Below, piece after piece: positions 8,654-17,909 of a stretch of DNA of 64,000 bases. Source of the DNA: Lysobacteraceae bacterium CU05-9 (lineage in GTDB: Bacteria; Pseudomonadota; Gammaproteobacteria; Xanthomonadales; Xanthomonadaceae); contig SWJS01000002.1 in assembly GCA_007556525.1 (NCBI GenBank), positions 339,380 to 403,379 of the forward strand, given 5' to 3'. Position 1 is the stretch's first letter, and each line of letters starts with the position of its first letter. The notes under the pieces were generated by a model, which was not told where the DNA came from, did not search any database, and saw nothing but the letters and a program-made list of their open reading frames with translations. The position numbers were made by a program, and so were the translations under genes.

Positions 8654-9001
8654 TCACAGCTTCGAGCGAAACATGAAATACACGGCACCGAGCATGCAAA
8701 GCCCCGCCCACAGGTAATCCAGTTTCAATGGTTCCTTCAAATAAAAAATCGCAAACGGCACAAACACCGCGAGCGTGATCACCTCTTGCATGATCTTCAA
8801 CTGTGCAACGGATAACACCGTGTAACCAATGCGGTTCGCCGGGACCTGGAACATGTATTCGAAGAACGCAACACCCCAACTGATCAACGCTGCGATGACC
8901 CACGGCTTCGAGCTCAATTCCTTGAGATGCGCGTACCACGCAAACGTCATGAACACGTTCGAGATGGTGAGAAGCGCAATCGTTTTGAAAATTGGATTCA
9001 T
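8654..9001 (-). CDS. DMT family membrane protein (DUF486)
   Basis: A 115-residue protein with four membrane helices (roughly residues 6-26, 33-50, 62-82 and 92-110). It matches the DUF486 family, which resembles half of an EamA/DMT transporter; conserved features include FxxTFAWYAHL near the N-terminus and the KIMQEVITL segment. Function is unknown. It starts three bases after the plsB stop, so it is probably translated from the plsB message. Confidence 0.8.
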   Translation of the reverse strand: MNPIFKTIALLTISNVFMTFAWYAHLKELSSKPWVIAALISWGVAFFEYMFQVPANRIGYTVLSVAQLKIMQEVITLAVFVPFAIFYLKEPLKLDYLWAGLCMLGAVYFMFRSKL

Positions 9002-9004
9002 GCC

Positions 9005-11740
9005 TTACGGTTGGACAACTTCCTCGACGACGGCTGGTGAAATTTTTTCGATCGTATGGCGCAGGTCGCGGCCAAGAATGAACTTCGCATCGTTCGCCCA
9101 CGACTCCAGCTTCTCGTCGAATGCGAGCTTGCCTTCGGAATCGATTGTTACCAACTCTAGTTCGCGGAGTTGCTGGATGAAGGAGCGGAACAATGTTTTG
9201 TCAAAAAACTCCGGTGCCGCCGGCGCATACAGCAACGACAAACGTTGCGCGGCCATTTGGCACATCGTCTCGAGTTGGCCGGATGTGAGAGTGCCGGAGC
9301 CGTTTTTGGCAAGGATCGACATCGCGATGTAATAGCGTTCGAAGGCTTGTTGCAACGAGTGGCCGATCGCGCGCAAACGGAACACTTCATCCGTCGCACC
9401 GGTGTTGCGTTCGATGATGTCTTCCGTTCCCGCTTCGCGTTGCAGTAGACCTTCGTCGATCAACACTTGTACCGTATCGCGCAGACGTTTCTCGAATTCG
9501 TCGTCGGTCCAAGGCAGGAACAATTCATTCTTGAGGAATGGATAGACGCTGCGGCCGCGGCGAATCAAGCTTTCCAAATGCATGCGGCGGTTGTGCAGGA
9601 AGCAGCAAGCGATCCACGACGATGCCGTAAACAAATGCACGATGTTGTTGCGGTAGTAAGAAAGCAAAACAGCCTTCTCTTCGTCCTCAACCTGAAGCAC
9701 ATCACCCATCGGATGCGTGACGCGTTCGAGTACGTTGATGTCGAGACCATGCTCGATGATCTGGGCTGCCGAATGGGGCGTGACTGTGACCAACGACGAG
9801 TAAGGGAGGCGCTCCAGCAATGTTTTGTAAAGATTGATCTGGTTGACCAAATCCGTTTCGCTCATCGCGTGCTTCGGTGTCGAGAGCAACGCAAGCGACA
9901 GCAAGTTGATTGGATTGACGTCGGCGGCGCGGTTTACGTTTTCCTGAATCTTGTCAGCGAGTGCATCGACCGTGATGTTCAGCCACTGCGGCTTCTCGTC
10001 TTCTTCGACCGGTTTGCCATCCCACTCAGGCGCGTAGGTCGCAAGCATGTCGTTCAACGCGATTGGCTCACCAAAGTTCACCACGACTTGACCGTAGTTG
10101 GAACTCAGCACCTTCGGAATGCCGGAAATCAGCTGGAAAATGGACTCTTTCTCTTTCGGCTTGCCCGACAATTCATCAAGGTATGAGTTGCCTTCCATCA
10201 ATTTCTCGTAACCGATGTAAACGGGCTGGAACAAAACCGGACGCGTCGGGGAGCGTAAATAAGCACGCAACGTCATCGCGAGGGTGCCACCTTTTGGCGG
10301 TAACAAACGGCCGGTACGCGAACGGCCACCTTCAATGAAGTACTCCAGCGAATAACCATTCGACACGAGCTGCGCCATGTACTCGCTAAAAACAGCACTA
10401 TAAAGTTGCGAGCCACGGATCGAGCGACGGATGAAGAACGCACCACCCTTTCGCAGGATCGTTCCGACCACTGGCAAGTTGAGATTCACACCCGCAACGA
10501 TGTGCGGAGGATAGATGCCGTTGCGATACAGCAAGTAGCTGAGCAACAAATAGTCCATGTGACTTCGATGGCACGGCACATAAATGATTTCGTTACCCGG
10601 CGAAATCGACTTCACCTTATCGAGGTGATGCACGAGAACACCGCGATAAATGCGGTTCCAGACCGGTGTCAGCAAAAAGCTAATCGATCGAATCACCGGA
10701 TGCGAGTAATCGGCAGCGATTTCATAGGCGATCGCGTTGGCCTTCTTCCAGGCATCCTGCGGCGACGACTTGTCACGGCGCGCTTGATCTTCAATCGCCT
10801 TACGCACACCTTCAGAACCCATCACGCGATCTACGAGCAGACGACGCGTCGACATGTCCGGTCCAATCAACGCAGCGCGGACACGGTGGAAGTGCGTTCT
10901 GAGAATGCGGCTCAGCTTGCGGACGGTGCGCTCTTCATCAAGACCTTCATTGACGATGTCACGGACACGCAGCGGCTGAGAGAAGCGCACCATCGTGTTT
11001 CGTCCATTCAGCAAAATCGCCATCACGCGGCGGAAGCGACCGACGATCGTCCAGTTTTCGGAGAACAAAACCGAGAACCAGTTACTCGCCTTGTCCGGCG
11101 CACGTCCAACGAAAATCGAAACCGGCACGACTTGAATGTCGAGATCCGGATTGTCGCGATGCGCTTGAATGAGTCGGGCCAATGAGCCCGAATGCGTCTT
11201 GCCCGATGGCGGCCCCTTCGGCGCAAGCTTCTGTGCGTTGCGGCGGTTCAGTGCGACATACGAACGGCGGCGTCCCAGCGGATCGCCAGGCAGTGAGTGC
11301 ATCGGATCAGGCAATCCGGCTTCTTCGGTTGCCATTTCCAAAATCCACGCATTGCTCGAACCGTAATCTTCAATGACATAAACAATTCGGCCTGGCTCAA
11401 TCTGTGCGAGGCGCTCGCGCACGTCTTCAGGCTCGACCTTCACCGAAACCCACGGCTTAAGAATCGCGCCGACCAGCTTAGACCATAGCGAGCGGCGGCG
11501 ACGTGGCAATGGTGCCGCCAGCACGGCTGGCATCTCATTGTCTGTCGGCAGATCACCCGTTAGGGCGCCATCCACAGCCGGGATTTCCAGCGACGACTGG
11601 TCTTCCGACGGAGTGTCCAAAATTTCCGACGGCTGAGTCTCGACAACGGGCTCGACAACCTCGGGTTGCGGCTCTTTGGCGGACTCTGGCGTCTCGGACT
11701 CGTCAGACGGCCCGAATGGAAACTGTGTTTGTGTCGGCAT
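9005..11740 (-). CDS. plsB: Glycerol-3-phosphate acyltransferase
   Basis: A 911-residue membrane-associated enzyme that acylates position 1 of glycerol-3-phosphate, the first step of phospholipid synthesis. The catalytic HX4D motif is HRSHMD near residue 387. Further acyltransferase blocks follow: the GAFFIRRSIRG segment near 440, EGGRSRTGRLLPPKGG near 473, and the FQPVYIGYEKL block near 508. It is about 100 residues longer than the E. coli protein, mainly from an acidic, proline-rich N-terminal extension. The ATG at 11740 has a GGGG six bases upstream. A strong terminator of an upstream transcript ends only 18 bp before it. It heads a three-gene unit with DUF486 and aph genes. Confidence 0.93.
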   Translation of the reverse strand: MPTQTQFPFGPSDESETPESAKEPQPEVVEPVVETQPSEILDTPSEDQSSLEIPAVDGALTGDLPTDNEMPAVLAAPLPRRRRSLWSKLVGAILKPWVSVKVEPEDVRERLAQIEPGRIVYVIEDYGSSNAWILEMATEEAGLPDPMHSLPGDPLGRRRSYVALNRRNAQKLAPKGPPSGKTHSGSLARLIQAHRDNPDLDIQVVPVSIFVGRAPDKASNWFSVLFSENWTIVGRFRRVMAILLNGRNTMVRFSQPLRVRDIVNEGLDEERTVRKLSRILRTHFHRVRAALIGPDMSTRRLLVDRVMGSEGVRKAIEDQARRDKSSPQDAWKKANAIAYEIAADYSHPVIRSISFLLTPVWNRIYRGVLVHHLDKVKSISPGNEIIYVPCHRSHMDYLLLSYLLYRNGIYPPHIVAGVNLNLPVVGTILRKGGAFFIRRSIRGSQLYSAVFSEYMAQLVSNGYSLEYFIEGGRSRTGRLLPPKGGTLAMTLRAYLRSPTRPVLFQPVYIGYEKLMEGNSYLDELSGKPKEKESIFQLISGIPKVLSSNYGQVVVNFGEPIALNDMLATYAPEWDGKPVEEDEKPQWLNITVDALADKIQENVNRAADVNPINLLSLALLSTPKHAMSETDLVNQINLYKTLLERLPYSSLVTVTPHSAAQIIEHGLDINVLERVTHPMGDVLQVEDEEKAVLLSYYRNNIVHLFTASSWIACCFLHNRRMHLESLIRRGRSVYPFLKNELFLPWTDDEFEKRLRDTVQVLIDEGLLQREAGTEDIIERNTGATDEVFRLRAIGHSLQQAFERYYIAMSILAKNGSGTLTSGQLETMCQMAAQRLSLLYAPAAPEFFDKTLFRSFIQQLRELELVTIDSEGKLAFDEKLESWANDAKFILGRDLRHTIEKISPAVVEEVVQP

Positions 11741-11754
11741 AACCCCGTATTATG

Positions 11755-11850
11755 CCGAAAAAAAAGGAGACCATTGGTCTCCTTCAAAAACCGGCAAAGC
11801 CGGAGGACTCAGTTGTGGCATCGTCCGATTTTCATCGGACCATCAAAGGT
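11755..11850 (-). ncRNA. Candidate small RNA between rep and plsB
   Basis: On the minus strand this stretch forms three short stems in a row: GTCCGAT/ATCGGAC with a GAAA loop (about 11823-11840), CCGGC/GCCGG followed by five T (11786-11802), and GGAGACC/GGTCTCC followed by seven T (11758-11781). Single-stranded CCTCC just ahead of the second stem could pair with ribosome-binding sites. A weak -35/-10 pair (TTGCAT, 17 bp, TAACCT) lies about 15 bp upstream. The stems may instead be a double terminator for rep. No known RNA family was recognised. Confidence 0.4.
11758..11781 (-). terminator. Strong intrinsic terminator upstream of plsB
   Basis: Perfect 7-bp stem GGAGACC/GGTCTCC with a three-base loop, followed on the minus strand by seven T. 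It ends transcripts coming from the rep side just before plsB. Confidence 0.85.
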
Positions 11851-11878
11851 TAGCGCATCGTTAAAGTTAATGCAATGC

Positions 11879-11913
11879 GTTACAAAACATCACATAAGTG
11901 ATTGTTTTGTAAC
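11879..11913. repeat. 35-bp inverted repeat
   Basis: Arms GTTACAAAACA and TGTTTTGTAAC are perfect over 11 bp, with an inner TCAC/GTGA pair. It lies in the rep-plsB gap, about 30 bp upstream of the candidate small RNA on the minus strand, so it could be an operator or a structure at the end of rep. The TTTTGTAAC arm resembles part of the repeat at 49250-49330. Confidence 0.6.
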
Positions 11914-12020
11914 GAGTAATAGTAGGAGTTAGAGGAGTGAGTGCTGCAACTTGGCACTTATCCGGGGCTGCGGCGCAAGTCAGAACGGAGCCAAGCTCAC
12001 TGCTCTAACTCCGACTCCAA

Positions 12021-13997
12021 TTATTTCAGCGCCGCGAAGATGGCATCGATGGCCGCGGTGGCGTGTTCTTTTTTGCGGGCGGCATCGAGTGCCGGATCTG
12101 CGCCTTCCCGCTCGATTTCTTCTACCGGCAATTCGTCGAGGAAGCGCGACGGCTCCAGCGAAACCGTGTTGCCGAAACGCGACGTACGCTTCGAGTACGA
12201 CAAATATAAGTGTTGCTTGCAGCGAGTCAGCGCGACGTAAAACAAACGGCGCTCCTCGTCCAAAGACCCCTCATCGAGCGAAGTCTCATGTGGCAAAACA
12301 CCATCATTGCAACCCACGACAAAGACCGCGGAGAACTCCAGGCCCTTGGACGCGTGCATCGACATCAGGCGGACTTGGTTGCCCGGCTCGCCGCGATCGG
12401 CATTCGACAGCAATGCCAACTGTGCGTTGAGATCGCCGACGGAGACGGAACGTGAATCGTCGAACCACTCGGCGAGCTCGGTTGCGTTGGCTTTGCGGCG
12501 GTTGAAGTCGGCTTCGTTTTTGGCGAGAGAACGGAAGTTAGTTTCCATGCCCGATGACACCAGAAGCTCACGCACGAGATCGCCGGCGGACACTGCGTGA
12601 GAGCGGGCACGTAACGACGAGATGATGGACGCAAATTGATCGAGTCCATTCGCAGCCCGCGGCGTCAGCACACGCAACAACGAAGGATCATTGATCGCAC
12701 GCGCCATCGAGACGCCGGCATGCGAAGCCAACGCAGCCAACTTGGTCAACGAAGCCGCACCCACATCGCGCTTCGGCGATGCGATGGCACGCAGGAAAGC
12801 AGCATCGTCATCGGGATTGCTGATCACGCGTAACCAAGCCATCACGTCCTTGACTTCAGCGCGATCGAGAAACGCTGTGCCGCCATTCAAGTGATACGGA
12901 ATGCGCTGGATCTGCAGGGCTTTTTCGAGCGCGCGCGATTGGTGGTTGCCACGGAACAACACTGCGAACTCGCTGTAAGGCAGCTCATGCTGGTGCACGA
13001 GCAATGCGATCTGTGCGGCGACGCGTTCCGCCTCTTCAACCGAATCCGTGCACCCCCAAACGCGGATGCGTTCGCCATCAGAGCGGTCACTCCACAAGCG
13101 CTTGAGATGCTCGTGTGGATTGTTCGCGATGACTTCGTTGGCGGCGCGGAGGATGCGGTTGGAGCAGCGGTAGTTTTGTTCGAGCTTCACTATGCGAAGC
13201 GAAGGATAGTCGGAACCCAACGACAACAAGTTCTCGGGATTCGCGCCACGCCAAGCGTAGATCGACTGATCGTCGTCGCCTACCGCAGTGAACAACCCAC
13301 GCTCACCGGCCAGCGCCTTCAACAAACGATACTGCGAGTCGTTGGTGTCCTGGCACTCGTCGACCAGCAAATAACCAATCCGTTCGCGCCAAACCGCCAA
13401 AGCCTCGGCATCCGTCTCGAGCAATTGCACGGGCAAGCGAATGAGATCATCGAAGTCGACCGCATTAAACGCCGTCAACCGCGCCTGATATTCCTTATAA
13501 AGTGATGCGACCTCTTTCTCACGCACCGACTGCGCAATGTCAGCGGCTTGCTCGGGGGAGAGACCAATGTTTTTGACGTTTGAAACCAGCGAATGCATGC
13601 GCGCGATTTCGTCACCCTTCGTGCCGCGCGGCAGAAGATCCTTAAATTGAGCGGCCGAATCATCACTGTCAAAAATACTGAACCCACGCCGCAGTCCAAT
13701 GCGATGCCCATCCATCTGGAGGATTTTCAGGCCCAACGCGTGAAACGTGCAGAGCGTCAGTTCCTTGGCGTCCTCTTCCTTGATGCGCTTGGCGACGCGT
13801 TCGCGCATTTCGCGGGCGGACTTGTTGGTAAAGGTAATCGCGGCGATTCGGCGCGCGGGCATGCGGCCGGAGTTAATCAAATGCGCAATTTTCTCGACGA
13901 TGACACTCGTCTTCCCCGATCCGGCACCCGCCAAAACCAGCAGCGGTCCTTCGGTATGCATCACGGCTTCAAGTTGTTGGGGATTGAGGCCGCGCAT
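12021..13997 (-). CDS. rep: ATP-dependent DNA helicase Rep
   Basis: A 658-residue superfamily 1A 3'-5' helicase that helps restart stalled replication forks. Motifs in order: Q motif region LNPQQLEAV, Walker A GAGSGKT near residue 25, DDQSIYAWRGA near 223, the QNYR motif near 255, and LMSMHASKGLEF near 550. The ATG at 13997 matches the usual family opening and has GGCGGA five bases upstream. ATGs at 14027 and 14057 are possible longer starts. Divergently transcribed from tdk. The length and the C-terminus fit Rep better than UvrD, but separation of the two rests on family resemblance only. Confidence 0.85.
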   Translation of the reverse strand: MRGLNPQQLEAVMHTEGPLLVLAGAGSGKTSVIVEKIAHLINSGRMPARRIAAITFTNKSAREMRERVAKRIKEEDAKELTLCTFHALGLKILQMDGHRIGLRRGFSIFDSDDSAAQFKDLLPRGTKGDEIARMHSLVSNVKNIGLSPEQAADIAQSVREKEVASLYKEYQARLTAFNAVDFDDLIRLPVQLLETDAEALAVWRERIGYLLVDECQDTNDSQYRLLKALAGERGLFTAVGDDDQSIYAWRGANPENLLSLGSDYPSLRIVKLEQNYRCSNRILRAANEVIANNPHEHLKRLWSDRSDGERIRVWGCTDSVEEAERVAAQIALLVHQHELPYSEFAVLFRGNHQSRALEKALQIQRIPYHLNGGTAFLDRAEVKDVMAWLRVISNPDDDAAFLRAIASPKRDVGAASLTKLAALASHAGVSMARAINDPSLLRVLTPRAANGLDQFASIISSLRARSHAVSAGDLVRELLVSSGMETNFRSLAKNEADFNRRKANATELAEWFDDSRSVSVGDLNAQLALLSNADRGEPGNQVRLMSMHASKGLEFSAVFVVGCNDGVLPHETSLDEGSLDEERRLFYVALTRCKQHLYLSYSKRTSRFGNTVSLEPSRFLDELPVEEIEREGADPALDAARKKEHATAAIDAIFAALK

Positions 13998-14055
13998 CGG
14001 GTCCGCCGTCGAGTGAGGGACACCCATTTTACGTGCAAGGCGTAAAATATGCCTC

Positions 14056-14664
14056 ATGGCGAAACTCTATTTCTATTATTCCGCGATGAATGCGGGCAAG
14101 ACCACGACGATGCTGCAGTCGGCGCACAACTATCGCGAGCGCGGCATGCGCCCTTTGTTGATGAAGCCTGCGTTGGACACCCGTGACAAAATTTCCGCCA
14201 TCTCCTCCCGCATCGGCTTACGTGCGGATGCCGTGGGGTTTGACGCCTCCGCGGATTTGCTGTCGCTGGTTCGCTCGGATATCGTCGCGAATGGTCCGCT
14301 GCATTGTGTGTTGTGTGATGAGGCGCAGTTTTTGTCGGCTGATCAAGTGTGGCAGCTCTCCGACGTGGTCGATGAGTTGCGGATTCCGGTGTTGTGCTAC
14401 GGCTTGCGCACGGACTTCCGCGGCGCGCTGTTCCCCGGCTCGGAAACCTTACTCGCCATCGCTGACGAATTAATCGAAATCAAGACCATCTGTCACTCCG
14501 GCAAAAAAGCCACCATGAACCTCCGCGTCGATGACTCCGGCGCCGCAGTGTTGGACGGCCCGCAAGTCGAGATCGGCGGCAACGAGCGCTACGTCTCCGT
14601 CTCCCGCGCCGAGTTCAAGAAAGTGATGAGCGGCGAGGCGCGCGTCGGTTTCACCGACTGCTGA
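14056..14664 (+). CDS. tdk: Thymidine kinase
   Basis: A 202-residue type II thymidine kinase that phosphorylates thymidine in nucleotide salvage. Walker A is SAMNAGKTT near residue 9, the DEAQFL motif is near residue 90, and the C-terminal GGNERYVSV segment binds the nucleoside. Members usually hold a zinc site in the lasso domain. Here the region reads ICHSGKKA and YVSVSRAEF, so two positions that are Cys in E. coli-type enzymes are Ser and the zinc site looks incomplete. The gene is divergent from rep and convergent with mutM. Confidence 0.92.
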   Translation: MAKLYFYYSAMNAGKTTTMLQSAHNYRERGMRPLLMKPALDTRDKISAISSRIGLRADAVGFDASADLLSLVRSDIVANGPLHCVLCDEAQFLSADQVWQLSDVVDELRIPVLCYGLRTDFRGALFPGSETLLAIADELIEIKTICHSGKKATMNLRVDDSGAAVLDGPQVEIGGNERYVSVSRAEFKKVMSGEARVGFTDC

Positions 14665-14685
14665 CCGCGGCGGTCCTACTTTCTC

Positions 14686-14838
14686 GGGGTGTCACAATTG
14701 TGGCAAGACGCATCACTTTGGTTGCGAAATGGTTGCGTTTTACCACCAAAAAGGGGAATTTTGCATCGTTTTGTCACAATTGTGACAGGGCAGGCGGAAA
14801 CATTTGTAACCACCGGTAACATTTGTTTCCGCGCTAAG
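14686..14838. repeat. Dispersed palindromic intergenic repeat, copy A
   Basis: Between the convergent genes tdk and mutM lie two copies of a CACAATTGTG palindrome (14693-14702 and 14775-14784), the second inside the 16-bp perfect dyad TGTCACAATTGTGACA, with TTGGTTGCGAAATGGTTGCG between them. The same words recur at 29631-29665, 36005-36065, 36670-36730 and 49160-49330. Confidence 0.7.
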
Positions 14839-14839
14839 C

Positions 14840-15649
14840 CTACTTCTGGCAGGAGGGGCACCAGACGGACGCGCGCTGTCCCAAGACGGCGGACCGCAAC
14901 GTAGTGCCGCAGCGCAGGCACGGCTCACCACCTCGACCGTACACCTGGAGCGACTGCGTGAAGTAGCCGCGCGCACCGTCCGGCGTGATGAAGTCCTTCA
15001 ATGAAGTGCCGCCGACCTCGATCGCGGAGGACAACACCGATTGAATTGCGGCGACGATCCGCTCGTAGGCAGCCAACGACACGAAGCCAGCCGCGCGGCG
15101 CGGTGAGATGCCGGCAAGGAACAGCGCCTCGGTGACATAAATATTGCCGACGCCGACGACGACGTCTTGCTGCATGAGGAACGGCTTCACGCGCACCCGA
15201 CGGCCACGCGACAACTTCCATAGATACGACCCGGTGAATGAAGGAGACAACGGCTCCGGACCGAGACCCGCCAACAAAGGATGCTCGACGTCGGGCGGCG
15301 TCCACAACAAGGACCCGAACCGGCGCGGATCGTTGAAGCGCAGAACCCGATCGGAGGACAACACAAAATCCACATGATCATGCGCACGAAGCGGCGTCGA
15401 AACAGGAAACACCCGCATGGAGCCCGACATCCCGAGATGCCAAACGGCAGAACCGTGGTCGAAGTGCATGAGCAGATATTTTGCCCGGCGAGATAAACCG
15501 CGGATCACCGAACCCGATAACGATGAAATTTCCGGCGCGATGGGGAAGCGCAGATCGGGGCGTCGCAAAACGACCGACGTGACTTCCTGCCCGACCACAT
15601 GGGGCGACAGACCGCGCATCGTTGTCTCGACTTCGGGTAACTCAGGCAT
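14840..15649 (-). CDS. mutM: Formamidopyrimidine-DNA glycosylase
   Basis: A 269-residue base-excision repair enzyme that removes 8-oxoguanine and other oxidised purines. The N-terminal PELPEVETT supplies the catalytic proline and glutamate. The helix-two-turn-helix region includes VGVGNIYVTEALF near residues 166-178. A zinc finger of form C-x2-C-x16-C-x2-C closes the protein. All key residues are present. Divergent from zwf with a gap of about 90 bp. Confidence 0.95.
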   Translation of the reverse strand: MPELPEVETTMRGLSPHVVGQEVTSVVLRRPDLRFPIAPEISSLSGSVIRGLSRRAKYLLMHFDHGSAVWHLGMSGSMRVFPVSTPLRAHDHVDFVLSSDRVLRFNDPRRFGSLLWTPPDVEHPLLAGLGPEPLSPSFTGSYLWKLSRGRRVRVKPFLMQQDVVVGVGNIYVTEALFLAGISPRRAAGFVSLAAYERIVAAIQSVLSSAIEVGGTSLKDFITPDGARGYFTQSLQVYGRGGEPCLRCGTTLRSAVLGQRASVWCPSCQK

Positions 15650-15665
15650 GGGGCATACTAAAGGT

Positions 15666-15679
15666 TGAAAACGTATTCA
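15666..15679. promoter_or_regulatory. Putative LacI-family operator, zwf promoter, site 1
   Basis: TGAAAACGTATTCA is a near-perfect dyad around a central ACGT. The second site at 15712-15726 and the site before the lacI gene at 21326-21340 share the core TACGTA with TGA/TCA flanks. LacI-family proteins bind dyads with a central CG. Assignment to the regulator at 21356 is inference. Confidence 0.45.
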
Positions 15680-15711
15680 CCGCCTTATCTTCACACGTAA
15701 AGTGGACACTT

Positions 15712-15726
15712 GATGAATACGTATCA
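15712..15726. promoter_or_regulatory. Putative LacI-family operator, zwf promoter, site 2
   Basis: A dyad built on ATACGTAT (GATGAATACGTATCA) lies 12-26 bp before the zwf start and about 46 bp from site 1. Spacing of about four and a half turns and position at the start of the operon fit repression of zwf-pgl-edd-glk-eda. Confidence 0.45.
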
Positions 15727-15738
15727 AACGAAGAATTC

Positions 15739-17202
15739 ATGGCCTCGAATACTGCACAGTTGTTTGTGATTTTTGGCGCGACGGGCGACCTCTCCCAGCG
15801 CATGCTCCTCCCATCGATGTATGGACTCCAATGTGACGGACTGCTTCCGGACAACATGCAGATCCTCGGCAGCGGCCGCACCGAAATGGACGACGAAGAG
15901 TTCCGCGAATTTGTGCGAACGGCGTTGAAGGAATTCGTGAAGGACGATGAACTCACCGACGCGAACGTGAAGGCACTGACCGATCGCATCCACTATCAAG
16001 CAGCGGATGTCGGCGATGCGACGTCGATGAAATCTTTCGCTGACAAAATCAACGCCATGCGCCGCGGTGACGTCGTCTATCACTTGAGCACCGCGCCGAG
16101 ATTTTATGAGCCGATCACCAAGGCACTTGCTGACAATGATTTGAGTGGTGCCGGCACGCGCGTGATGTTGGAGAAGCCGATTGGTTTTAGCTTGGAGACC
16201 GCGCAGGAAATTAACACCGCCGTTGCAAAGGCATTCGAAGAAGATCGCATCTACCGCGTCGATCATTACCTCGGTAAGGAAGGCGTGCAGAACTTGCTCG
16301 CATTGCGATTTGGTAACGCGTTGTTCGAGCCGTTGTGGAATGCGCGTTACATCGAACAAGTGCAGATCACAATTGCGGAAACCGTCGGCGTTGAAGGTCG
16401 CGGTGATTATTACGATGGCAGTGGCGCGATGCGCGACATGCTCCAAAATCACTTGCTGCAATTGTTGTGCTTGACGGCGATGGAACCGCCGGCGCATTTT
16501 GACCCGACGTCTGTGCGCAACGAGAAAATCAAAGTGCTGAGTTCATTGCGACCCATCAACGAACATCACGTCGCCATTGAAACGGCACGTGGTCAGTACA
16601 CTGCCGGTGCGATGAATGGCGAAGCGGTGCCTGGCTACATCGAAGATCTCGGCAAGGACAGCGACACCGAAACGTTTGTCGCAGTGCGTGCGCAAGTGGA
16701 CAACTGGCGTTGGCGTGGTGTGCCGTTTTATTTGCGAACTGGCAAACGCATGGCCGACCGTGCGACGACGATCTACATCCAGTTCAAGGAAGTGCCGCAT
16801 AGTATTTTTGGACCGGCATCGAAGACGAAACCGAATGCGTTGGTGATTCGTTTGCAGCCTGAAGAAAAAATCGAACTCAACCTCATGTCGAAGACGCCTG
16901 GTTTGGATCGTCATGGATTGAAGTTCAGCGAAGTGTCGTTGGATTTTGATATGCAGGAGAAGTTCAAATCACTGCGTCGTCGTCCCGCCTATGAGCGTTT
17001 GTATCTCGATGCGATTGAAGGCAACGGAACTTTGTTCGTGCGCCGCGACGAAACCGAGATGGCGTGGGAATGGGTCGACACGATCATCGCAAGTTGGCAG
17101 GAAGCCGGTTTGAAATGCACGAATTACGCCGCTGGAACTTGGGGTCCGACGACCAGCACGAATCTCATCGCACGCAACGGACATGAGTGGTACGACCGAT
17201 AA
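15739..17202 (+). CDS. zwf: Glucose-6-phosphate 1-dehydrogenase
   Basis: A 487-residue enzyme that oxidises glucose-6-phosphate to 6-phosphogluconolactone, feeding the Entner-Doudoroff pathway. The nucleotide-binding motif FGATGDLSQRM is near residue 10. The substrate-binding motif YRVDHYLGKEGVQNL is near residue 173, with its conserved Asp-His and Lys. The ATG at 15739 gives the usual family N-terminus and length; the frame is open 39 codons further up but without family resemblance. First gene of a tight operon; its TAA overlaps the next ATG by one base. Confidence 0.95.
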   Translation: MASNTAQLFVIFGATGDLSQRMLLPSMYGLQCDGLLPDNMQILGSGRTEMDDEEFREFVRTALKEFVKDDELTDANVKALTDRIHYQAADVGDATSMKSFADKINAMRRGDVVYHLSTAPRFYEPITKALADNDLSGAGTRVMLEKPIGFSLETAQEINTAVAKAFEEDRIYRVDHYLGKEGVQNLLALRFGNALFEPLWNARYIEQVQITIAETVGVEGRGDYYDGSGAMRDMLQNHLLQLLCLTAMEPPAHFDPTSVRNEKIKVLSSLRPINEHHVAIETARGQYTAGAMNGEAVPGYIEDLGKDSDTETFVAVRAQVDNWRWRGVPFYLRTGKRMADRATTIYIQFKEVPHSIFGPASKTKPNALVIRLQPEEKIELNLMSKTPGLDRHGLKFSEVSLDFDMQEKFKSLRRRPAYERLYLDAIEGNGTLFVRRDETEMAWEWVDTIIASWQEAGLKCTNYAAGTWGPTTSTNLIARNGHEWYDR

Positions 17203-17909
17203 TGGCTTACGAATTACTCCCGCATAGCAATGCCGAAGAATGGCGCCGCGCTTTAGTGAAGCGTTTGAAAAAGTGCGTCAACACCGACATCAAGGAACGT
17301 GGTCACGCTGTTTTGTGTCTTGCCGGTGGTGGTACGCCCCTGCCTTTGTATGAAGCATTGGCGAAGGAAGACATTGAATGGTCGAAGGTCACCGTTCTTC
17401 CTGGTGATGATCGCATCGTGCCGCATGATGATGATGCGTCGAACTTTAAGCAGCTTCGCGAGATTTTTGCGGATTTTGAAGGCATTACCGTGCTGCCGAT
17501 TACATCACCGGATGGTGACGTTGAAGCTTCGCTGACTGTTGCTTTGAAAACCTTGAGCGATCTGTGGCAACCGTTCTCCGCTGTTGTGCTTGGTCTTGGC
17601 AATGACATGCACACGGCTTCGCTGTTTCCAGGCGCTGAAGCGCTGAAAGACGGCATCGACATGACGAATCCTTCCGATGCGTTAGTGGTCGTTCCAAACC
17701 CATTGCCACCCGAAGCGCCCTACCCGCGTATCAGTTTGACCGCCGCACGATTGTTGCGCGCACAGAAATTGATTCTCGCCATTAAAGGTGATGCGAAAAA
17801 AGAAGCGTTGCAGGAAGCCTTGCAAATCGAAGATCCAATGCAAGCTCCCGTGATGGCGATTCTCGACAACGGCACTGCGCAAGTTGAAATTCATTGGAGC
17901 CCATCGTGA
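17202..17909 (+). CDS. pgl: 6-phosphogluconolactonase
   Basis: A 235-residue enzyme of the SOL/DevB type that hydrolyses 6-phosphogluconolactone to 6-phosphogluconate. Family motifs: [12 protein letters not shown] near residue 43, the [14 protein letters not shown] segment near residue 73, and [15 protein letters not shown] near residue 132. The ATG at 17202 overlaps the zwf stop (TAATG). Its own TGA overlaps the edd GTG. These overlaps point to coupled translation of the pathway enzymes. Confidence 0.93.
   Translation: MAYELLPHSNAEEWRRALVKRLKKCVNTDIKERGHAVLCLAGGGTPLPLYEALAKEDIEWSKVTVLPGDDRIVPHDDDASNFKQLREIFADFEGITVLPITSPDGDVEASLTVALKTLSDLWQPFSAVVLGLGNDMHTASLFPGAEALKDGIDMTNPSDALVVVPNPLPPEAPYPRISLTAARLLRAQKLILAIKGDAKKEALQEALQIEDPMQAPVMAILDNGTAQVEIHWSPS

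Noticed and set aside
8634-9101. Long N-terminal extension of the APH-like frame
   Set aside because: It overlaps the DUF486 gene, which has clear membrane helices, and has no APH resemblance.
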